Part shown: positions 32,745 through 38,974 of the stretch, in pieces
How the letters are laid out: the number at the start of each line of letters is the position of its first letter
Position numbering within the stretch: position 1 is the first letter of the stretch
DNA from: Christensenellaceae bacterium
GTDB taxonomy: Bacteria; Bacillota; Clostridia; Christensenellales; Aristaeellaceae
Assembly: GCA_020025205.1 (NCBI GenBank)
Contig: JAHHSO010000019.1
Coordinates: 1-38,974, forward strand
Reading direction: 5' to 3'
Length of the DNA stretch: 38,974 nt
Translations under genes and position numbers: made by a program
The notes under the pieces: generated by a model
What the model was told of the DNA's origin: nothing
The model's input: only the letters and a program-made list of their open reading frames with translations
The model's database searches: none

Positions 32745-34337
32745 GTGCTGTCTGTTGTAATTGCAGATGATGAAAAAGGGATTGTTGAACTCATTAAGCA
32801 TTTGCTGGATCCTCAAATCGTACAGGCGAAGATTGTCGGGGAAGCTTGTAACGGAATCGAAGCATATGAGCTTATCATAAAAGAGAAACCGGACGTAGTG
32901 ATTACGGATATTCGTATGCCCGGACTGACAGGCATTGAACTGATTCAGCGCTGCCAAAACGAATCTCCGCATACTGCATTTGTCATGATCAGCGGATTTC
33001 AAGAGTTTTCCTATGCACAGGCGGCTCTTCAATATGGAGCGGTCAATTATCTGCTTAAACCGCTTAAAAAAAAGAGTCTTAATGAGACACTGGCCAAGAT
33101 TGATCGTGCAAAGGGTGCGGCGGCTACGCATATGGCCAAAGCGCTGGAGGAGAGCAGAGCGCTTTCGACAAATACCGGGATTTTGCGAAAACAGTCTATT
33201 TTGCGCCTTGTAAGTGATCAGAAGATATCCGCAGAGACCCTGTCTGTATTTGAGGCGGCATCTGTATTTAATCAGCAGGACGGGGAGTATTGCATCGGAG
33301 TGATCAAACTGGCAAATAGAATCCATCCCAATATGCCGGTATCGCATGATACGGTAGACGTTTTGCTTGAAAAAATCAGCAGGTTCATGAAAAATGAGTG
33401 TATAGATGTTGAAAGCTGCTGCCTGGAATCTACGGGTATCCTTTATTTGCATTACAATGAAAAAGCGTATCCGATTTCCGAACAGATTAAAAAACTTGAG
33501 AAAGAGATTAGTGCAGATAAATACCAGTTTGAACTTTTGGATATTACAGTCGGTTTTGGCAGCGTTGAATCCAGCCCGCAAGGGTTGGTGCGTTCGTTTG
33601 CAGCAGCGCGAGATGCTGTTCGGTCCAGAATTGATATGGGAGGAAGCGTGGTGCTTAAATTTGATGAAAGGCTTCATGAACTCCCTAAAACTGCCATCGG
33701 TGTTGTTGAAATGATGCGCATGAAGCGTGCGCTGGAACAGATGGATCAAGAGGAACTTTGCAGGGCGATTCAAGATATATTTAATGCATGGAGAGCTGAA
33801 CGAAAAAAGCAGTCATCATTGTATATAATAGCGGAGGAGATTCTGAAGTATATTTATCAGGAATTAACGGTCAATTTGCCGGAGTGCCAGATTTCAGATT
33901 ATGAAGAAAGCTGCCGTAGAATAGATCAGCTGATGTATTCTTCTGCGCTGGAGGAAGTTTGTATTGAATATGCAAGAATGGTTATAACACAGTGCAATGC
34001 GCAGAAGGAAAATGCAATCAGCAAACCGGTTAGGGAGATTTGCCGATATTTACAAAAGAATTATAAAGAACCCTTTTCTTTAAAAAATATGGCCAGAATG
34101 GTAACGCTCAGTCCGGTATACGTCAGCAGTATGTTCAAAAAAGAGATGGGTGTGAGCATCTCATCTTACTTTACAGAAGTTCGCATGGAGAAAGCAAAGG
34201 AACTGTTAAAAACGACACCAATGAGCGTTGCGGCAATTGCTGAAGCAGTAGGATATCAAGACACACGCTATTTCAGTAAGTTGTTTATTAAGACAGTAGG
34301 AATTAAACCTATGGACTATCGTAAATTTTATTCTTAA
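32745..34337 (+). CDS. YesN-type response regulator with AraC-family DNA-binding domain
   Basis: The 530-residue protein starts with GTG, preceded by AGGAGG eight bases upstream. The receiver domain (1-120) has the acidic pocket IADDE, the phospho-acceptor in VVITDIRMPGLTGIE, and YLLKPLKKKS with the conserved lysine. A long middle region (about 130-400) shows the variable linker usual in this family. The C terminus is a complete double helix-turn-helix (YLQKNYKEPFSLKNMARMVT ... YVSSMFKKEMGVSISSYFTE ... GYQDTRYFSKLFIKTVGIKP). It is paired with the kinase that starts 17 bases later and probably activates the importer operon just upstream. A binding site was not identified. Confidence 0.92.
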   Translation: MLSVVIADDEKGIVELIKHLLDPQIVQAKIVGEACNGIEAYELIIKEKPDVVITDIRMPGLTGIELIQRCQNESPHTAFVMISGFQEFSYAQAALQYGAVNYLLKPLKKKSLNETLAKIDRAKGAAATHMAKALEESRALSTNTGILRKQSILRLVSDQKISAETLSVFEAASVFNQQDGEYCIGVIKLANRIHPNMPVSHDTVDVLLEKISRFMKNECIDVESCCLESTGILYLHYNEKAYPISEQIKKLEKEISADKYQFELLDITVGFGSVESSPQGLVRSFAAARDAVRSRIDMGGSVVLKFDERLHELPKTAIGVVEMMRMKRALEQMDQEELCRAIQDIFNAWRAERKKQSSLYIIAEEILKYIYQELTVNLPECQISDYEESCRRIDQLMYSSALEEVCIEYARMVITQCNAQKENAISKPVREICRYLQKNYKEPFSLKNMARMVTLSPVYVSSMFKKEMGVSISSYFTEVRMEKAKELLKTTPMSVAAIAEAVGYQDTRYFSKLFIKTVGIKPMDYRKFYS

Positions 34338-34354
34338 CAGTGGTGAGAAGGAAA

Positions 34355-35395
34355 ATGGACAAGAAGAATGCCAGCACCTGGCTGTGTATTATAGACTGGA
34401 TTGTGAGAGAAGGAATGATTACAGCAGTGCTGTGGAAGGCTGCAGGGCTTCAAATGCCGCAGGCGCTCATGTGCGCATTGATTTTATTTTTTGTTTCTGA
34501 AGCATTTTTTTCCGTCAGCCTTCTCATTCATATTTTAAAACCTCTGCGTGATGTCGAAAGAGCTGTGGAGATCATTGAAAATGGAACGCTGATGTCCAAT
34601 ACTGATTTTATTTTCAATCAGAATGAGGGAAAACGGAAAACCAGCACGGACAGGCTGATTACTTACATTCGCCAGATTCTTAAATCAAATTATGATTCAA
34701 AGATTTTGAAAGCACAGGCCGAAATACACGCGCTTCAAAGCCAAATTAACCCGCATTTTCTCTATAACACGCTGGAGACAATTCGAAGTCAAGCAGTGAT
34801 GCAGGGAAGTGAGTCCATAGAAGAAATGACGGAAGCACTTGCGATTCTGTTTCGATACAGCATCAGCCGTCCTGGAGAAATGGCGACGCTGCGTGAGGAA
34901 TTGGAAAATGTAGAGAATTATCTTTTGATTCAACATTATCGGTTTCCAGATAAGTTTACATTGGAAAAACGGATCGAAGATGAACGGCTTTTGGATTGTA
35001 AGGTGCCCGTGTTAACGCTTCAGCCGCTGGTTGAAAATGCCATTCATCATGGATTAGAAATGAAAATCGGTCGAGGAATACTTCGTATTCGTATTATGGG
35101 CACGCAAGAACGGCTGATTATTCTTGTGTCTGATGATGGTTTGGGAATGCCCTATGAGCGTCTGGAGGAAATTCGTCAGGCGCTGGAAGCCGAAGATGAG
35201 CGTTTTTATTTAGAACCGTCTGGTCAAAAAGCGCAGATGGGAATAGCCTTAATCAATGTGAACAGGAGAATTCGGTTTTATTTTGGCAGAGAATATGGCT
35301 TGCATATATACAGCACAAAAGATGTAGGCACGACGGTTGAATTGTCATTGCCTAATCCGCTTGCTGCAAACATAGGAGAAAAAGAAGATGTTTGA
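34355..35395 (+). CDS. Short YesM-type histidine kinase without an extracellular sensor domain
   Basis: The 346-residue kinase starts at ATG 34355 (AAGGA close upstream); GTG codons at 34340/34343 are alternatives. It has only two hydrophobic stretches (about residues 10-30 and 38-58, the second ALILFFVSEAFFSVSLLIHI) and then a HAMP-like or linker segment. The HisK_5TM-type phospho-acceptor QSQINPHFLYNTLETIRSQA and the ATPase boxes LTLQPLVENAIHHGLEM (N box) and VSDDGLGMPYERL follow. Standard YesM kinases are nearly 600 residues with a large extracellular Cache-like domain; that domain is absent. A signal therefore likely comes through a partner protein. The stop overlaps the next gene by eight bases, so kinase and pseudo-ATPase are co-translated. 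Confidence 0.85.
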   Translation: MDKKNASTWLCIIDWIVREGMITAVLWKAAGLQMPQALMCALILFFVSEAFFSVSLLIHILKPLRDVERAVEIIENGTLMSNTDFIFNQNEGKRKTSTDRLITYIRQILKSNYDSKILKAQAEIHALQSQINPHFLYNTLETIRSQAVMQGSESIEEMTEALAILFRYSISRPGEMATLREELENVENYLLIQHYRFPDKFTLEKRIEDERLLDCKVPVLTLQPLVENAIHHGLEMKIGRGILRIRIMGTQERLIILVSDDGLGMPYERLEEIRQALEAEDERFYLEPSGQKAQMGIALINVNRRIRFYFGREYGLHIYSTKDVGTTVELSLPNPLAANIGEKEDV

Positions 35396-36812
35396 AGTTC
35401 TGCGTACAGAAAAATTGTGCAAAAGAAGCGGAGATGCGATGCTTGTAGATCAGATGCATCTTTATGTGATGAAGGGGGAAATTTTAGGGATTATAGGCCT
35501 GTATGATTCAGGACGATCAGCACTTGCAAAGGTGTTAGCTGGAATTTGGCCTGCAACCAGCGGTGAAATATATGTAGAGGGAAAGCGGGTTGAAATTCGA
35601 AAAATACACGAGGCACATGCATCCGGTATTTTTTGTGTGCGAAATCAAACAACGCTGATTCCTGATTTAACGGTCATGGAGAATATGTGTCTGTTGAATA
35701 CAGGCGTCAGCAATAATCTTTGTTTTCCAGATCAGACTGTTGTGGATAAAGCAAAGAAACTGCTGGAAATTATGGATATTCATGTGAATTTAAGAGCAAA
35801 ATGTCGTGATCTTTCGAGTTTTGATCTCCACAGAATTGAGATATGCAGGGCGTTTTTCTGCTGTGTTAAAGTGTTGATAATAGATGATATTTTCAGCCGG
35901 TATACACAGCGTGAACAGGAGTGTATGCAAAAGCTCCTGCATGGGCTCAAAGGTCATGACGTAGCGATTGTCTTGATGGGATCACGTGCAGAACAGCTTG
36001 TTCCGGTCTGTGACCGTATAATTATGATGAGAAACGGCCGGGACGTTGGAATGTATTTCAAAGGAGAATTCAGTGTTCCCGTCATTGAAAGGGCGTTGAC
36101 AGGGCAGGAAAATTCAGAAAAAGTGATGCACGTTGTTCCATACGGGGGAGTACCAGTTTTTTCAGCAGAGAAGATTGTCAGCAGGACACTGACAGATTTT
36201 TCTTTATCCATTTATCCGGGAGAGGTAGCAGGCATTGTCGATATTCAGGACAGAATAGCTGAAGATGTCGCAGGGCTGTTTAATGAAAATGAGCCTCCTG
36301 TTTCAGGAAAGGTTACAATTGATGGAAAAGCCTATGAAGATGCAAAATCGATTCAATGGGCATTCAGAAATTGTATTGGATATGTGGATTCATACAAGAA
36401 GAGCATCTTTCCACAGCTGACTTTTTTGGAAAATCTGACCATTGCAAGCCTTGAAAACTACTCGAAGGGATTTCATATTTCAAAGCGCTTGGAGCGATTC
36501 GCTGCCTCGGAGTATTTGAAAAACTTTGGGGTTTCGCAAAGCATATTGGAGGAAAGAATATCTTCGCAAAATAGATTGCTGCAGATGAAAGCTGCGCTGC
36601 ATAGGTGGATGCTTAAAAATGTCAAAGTTTTGGTTATGAATGATGTTTTTGATCAAACGGATATTGTCATGAGAAACTGTATAGATGAATTTATTCGCTT
36701 TGCTCAGCAAAAGGGAATGGGGATCATTTTATTGTCTGCAAACAATGCTGATCTCAGACGTGTTTGCACGACAAAATATGAGCTTCGAGAGGGCGAAATT
36801 GTTGGAAAGTGA
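35388..36812 (+). CDS. RbsA-like protein with degenerate ATPase motifs in both halves (pseudo-ABC ATPase)
   Basis: The 474-residue protein aligns by eye with the two-domain RbsA/MglA ATPases over its full length but has lost key residues. First half: Walker A is GLYDSGRSA (residues 37-45; K changed to R), the LSGGQ-like signature reads LSSFDLHRIEI, and Walker B ends LIIDDIFS instead of DEPT. Second half: the Walker A region reads GIVDIQDRIAED with no G-K-S/T, the LSGGNQQK signature reads ISSQNRLLQ, and Walker B reads LVMNDVFD. Between these the fold is kept (SGEIYVEGKRVEI, LTVMENMCLL, VCDRIIMMRNGRD), and the frame is open. It should bind little or no ATP productively. RBS is AGGAG; it overlaps the kinase gene by eight bases. 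A regulatory role is inference. Confidence 0.85.
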   Translation: MFEVLRTEKLCKRSGDAMLVDQMHLYVMKGEILGIIGLYDSGRSALAKVLAGIWPATSGEIYVEGKRVEIRKIHEAHASGIFCVRNQTTLIPDLTVMENMCLLNTGVSNNLCFPDQTVVDKAKKLLEIMDIHVNLRAKCRDLSSFDLHRIEICRAFFCCVKVLIIDDIFSRYTQREQECMQKLLHGLKGHDVAIVLMGSRAEQLVPVCDRIIMMRNGRDVGMYFKGEFSVPVIERALTGQENSEKVMHVVPYGGVPVFSAEKIVSRTLTDFSLSIYPGEVAGIVDIQDRIAEDVAGLFNENEPPVSGKVTIDGKAYEDAKSIQWAFRNCIGYVDSYKKSIFPQLTFLENLTIASLENYSKGFHISKRLERFAASEYLKNFGVSQSILEERISSQNRLLQMKAALHRWMLKNVKVLVMNDVFDQTDIVMRNCIDEFIRFAQQKGMGIILLSANNADLRRVCTTKYELREGEIVGK

Positions 36813-36911
36813 GATGAAAATGATAAAGCATACAAGCTCAATGTATTTAATGTAAGCACATAAACGTTAACATATGGCCTTAGATTTAGCGTGTTCGAAG
36901 CGAAAATTATT

Positions 36912-37520
36912 AGGGTGTGTTTCTAAAGTTAGCACGATGAAAGAATCGACAGCAATTCCTTCAAAAACATAGAAAACAAAAAGGAAAATGAGAACTCGAT
37001 GTCGAATGCATAGTTATTTGAACATGGGGGTGGTTTCTATGATGCAAGCGCTGGAAAAAAAGGGGATGTGGACGGAAGCAAAATCAGCATATTGGCGTTA
37101 GTCGCGTGGGACGATCCACTAAAATACATGCAGGAGTCGATGGATTGGGAAATCTCCTTGTATTGATGCTGACCGGAGGAGAAGTTCACGATGGTACGAT
37201 CATGCGGTCTGCACTGGATCAACTTGAAATCGCAGGAAGTTTGGTGATAAAGCAATGGAGCTGAACACAATCGGGAGTATCTTCCTAACCGTGGCGCACA
37301 ATACTGTATCCCGCCCAAAACAAAATGTTCAAAATCTTGGAAGTATGAATACTGGCACTATAAAGAACGGCACTTGATTGAGTGTTTCTTTATGAAAATC
37401 AAGGATTATCGCCGAGTTGCCATGCGCTTTGAAAAGCTCCGCTATCTTGGAATGGCCTATTGGACGGCATGCCTTGTCTGGCTTGCATAATTCAGTTGGC
37501 GTGGACTTTAGAAACAGACC
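36912..37520 (+). mobile_element. Deleted IS5-family-like element with both ends
   Basis: The left end GGTGTGTTTCTAAAGT (36914-36929) and the right end read inward as GGTCTGTTTCTAAAGT (37520-37505) differ at one position. About 600 bases lie between them, shorter than the 800 or more bases usual for IS5/IS427-type elements, so internal sequence has been lost. It carries the transposase relic at 37085-37490. Confidence 0.65.
37085..37490 (+). pseudogene. IS5-family-like transposase relic with frameshift
   Basis: The frame from 37085 reads QHIGVSRVGRSTKIHAGVDG, then LGNLLVLMLTGGEVHDG, the part with the first catalytic aspartate (HAGVDG). After a frame change near 37260 it continues with YCIPPKTKCSKSWKYEYW and YKERHLIECFFMKIKDYRRV, which holds the catalytic glutamate region (R-H-L-I-E). 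The N-terminal region is missing, and the segment that should hold the second aspartate is rearranged. It cannot be functional. Confidence 0.75.
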
Positions 37521-37549
37521 ATAAATAGGGTTAAAGTGAAAGAAGGTAC

Positions 37550-38903
37550 CGTCAAGAGTTATGCGCAAATTGGTTTGCAGGCCTCTGTGTGAATGAGGTC
37601 AGCCGGCAATAGAGACGTCCTCGCAGGCCGACTCTAAGTGCTTCATATTCATGTATTTCTTGTTGCCCCACTGGGTTCCGGCAACATGCCGTAGTCTGGC
37701 ACAAACCAGCATCAGGGCAGAGTTGCCGTCCGGGAAAGTTCCAACTACCCTTGTGCGGCGTCGGATCTCCCGGTTCAGCCGCTCAATCACATTGTTGGTA
37801 CGGATACGCGTCCAATGCTCAGATGGGAAGTCACAGTAGGTTAGAGTTTCTTCTACGCCGTCCTCAATCTTCTTGGCGGCTTCCTTCAGCTTCATGGCAC
37901 GCAGTTCTTCCACTACGGTCTTTGCCTTTTCACGAGAGGCCTTCTTGCTCTCTTGGGCGTGGATTGCCTTGAGCATTTTGGCAACCAGCTTCACCTTGGA
38001 CTTAGGTACAACGGAGAATACATTTCGATAAAAGTGAACTGTGCAGCGCTGGTACTTTGCCTCAGGAAATACTTCGCCAACAGCCTCCAGCATACCCATG
38101 CATTTATCTCCAACGATGAGTTTTACGCCATCCAGGCCTCGGCCACGGAGCCACTGAAAGAAGCTGACCCAACTGGCCTTGTCCTCTTTCATCCCTTCGG
38201 CAGCACCCAATACTTCACGGTATCCGTCCTCGTTGACAGCAATTGCAACTCAAATTGCAACATTTTCGTATTCTCCGCCCCAGTTGCGGCGCAGATAGAT
38301 CCCGTCCACATAGACATAGGGATACTTTCCACCCTGAAGCGGGCGGTTCCGCCAATCTTCAATGTGGACATAGGCTTTCTTATTCAGTTCGCTGATGGTG
38401 GCAGGAGAAACCTTGCTGCCCCACAGAGCTTCTGTGATGTCCTCCACACGGCGCACGGAAACGCCAGCCAGGTACATTTCAATGAGAGCTTCCTCCACGC
38501 TGCTCTCACGCCGACGATAGCGCTCAATGATTGCTGTCTCGAAAGAGACTCCTTTCAGGCGGGGCATATGGAGTGTGACGTCTCCAGAGGTGGTCGTGAG
38601 GTTCCGGTCATAGTGGCCGCTGCGGTAGCCCTGACGGGCTTCATTACGCTCGTAGCGGGCTGCCTGCGTCAGCTTCTCAGCTTCCGCTTCCAGCATTTCA
38701 TTCAATGTTTCTTCAACGCTGCCACGGACTAATTCCTTCAGTTGGCCCTTGATTACCTCTTCGTTTAGCTGTACAATTTTTTCGGACATGGTTTGCTGTC
38801 TCCTTTCAGAATGGTGTGTCGCAACTTCATTCTACCAGAGATCTGCAAACCATGTCTCTTTTTATTTGCGCAACTTATTATACCTTATCAACATCTCTTG
38901 ACG
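37550..38903 (-). mobile_element. IS256-family insertion sequence
   Basis: The transposase frame is bracketed by imperfect terminal inverted repeats. Reading inward, the left end has CGTCAAGAG (37550-37558), TGCGCAAAT and GGTTTGCAG..CTCTG. The right end, on the minus strand from 38903, has the same blocks with extra bases between them, including a TATAAT that may be the transposase -10. No clear target duplication is seen. It lies 30 bases from the IS5-type relic. Confidence 0.75.
37599..38789 (-). pseudogene. IS256-family transposase interrupted by one in-frame TGA
   Basis: The 396-codon frame is intact in length and phase except for TGA at 38252-38250, between EYENVAI and VAIAVNEDGYREVLGAAEGM. 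Catalytic residues of the mutator-type DDE fold are present on both sides: YPYVYVDGIYL (first D), LKLIVGDKCMGML-type region (second D, here VKLIVGDKCMG) and NNVIERLNREIRRR (E). The conserved C-terminal TFPDGNSALMLVCARLRH is also present. The start has AAAGGAG upstream. A single substitution could restore it, so the damage looks recent, or the base could be a sequencing error. Confidence 0.88.
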
Positions 38904-38974
38904 TAGTTAGAAATCTTACCGGATTACTGCAAGAAACAGGAAGAAACAACTGAACCCTGTCTGGAATTTTGGAA

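Noticed and set aside
38250..38252. TGA as a recoded tryptophan or selenocysteine codon
   Set aside because: Several good genes here end in TGA (for example oppD, the sugar ATPase and the DUF436 neighbourhood), and no selenocysteine insertion hairpin is apparent after the codon.

Overview
The window looks like chromosomal DNA from an anaerobic, spore-forming member of the Clostridia (Bacillota). Pointers are a SpoVT domain, sigma-A type promoters spaced by about 17 bases, strong AGGAGG ribosome binding sites, a T-box ahead of an alanyl-tRNA synthetase, a pyrophosphate-type phosphofructokinase, AraC/YesN-YesM type two-component proteins, and IS4, IS5, IS256 and IS630 type transposase remnants. 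No rRNA, tRNA or CRISPR array was seen. The species cannot be named from sequence reading alone.

Layout. 0-3.2 kb: a large serine recombinase whose reading frame runs without a stop into the C-terminal part of the sporulation regulator SpoVT, followed by a decayed IS4-type transposase. 3.2-10.3 kb: a DUF436 gene, then an oligopeptide ABC importer (oppBCDF on the minus strand, its binding protein divergent on the plus strand), then a gene-free stretch of about 740 bases full of inverted repeats. 10.5-18.8 kb: phosphofructokinase, a YcxB-like membrane protein, a three-gene TRAP transporter, a flavodoxin-fold reductase, a sugar-nucleotidyltransferase-like protein and an orphan Spo0B-type histidine kinase. 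18.9-27.1 kb: a 960-residue secreted protein with six peptidoglycan-binding modules, a T-box-controlled short alaS, a tiny membrane protein, and a membrane protein-recO-sirtuin operon.

27.2-38.9 kb is different: by eye more AT-rich, and bordered by insertion sequences (an IS630-type remnant on the left, IS5-type and IS256-type remnants on the right). Inverted copies of one 17-base IS end flank the cargo. The cargo is a ribose-type sugar importer (binding protein, two-domain ATPase, permease) with an AHL-lactonase-like metallo-hydrolase inside the operon, then a YesN-type regulator, a very short YesM-type kinase with no extracellular sensor domain, and an RbsA-like protein whose ATPase motifs are degraded in both halves.

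The two most notable items are the recombinase-SpoVT junction, which looks like an integration boundary inside a sporulation gene, and the kinase/pseudo-ATPase/transporter cassette. In the latter, a catalytically dead transporter ATPase may have been recruited to tell a sensorless kinase about transporter state. Both functional readings are inference; the sequence facts behind them are given in the entries.
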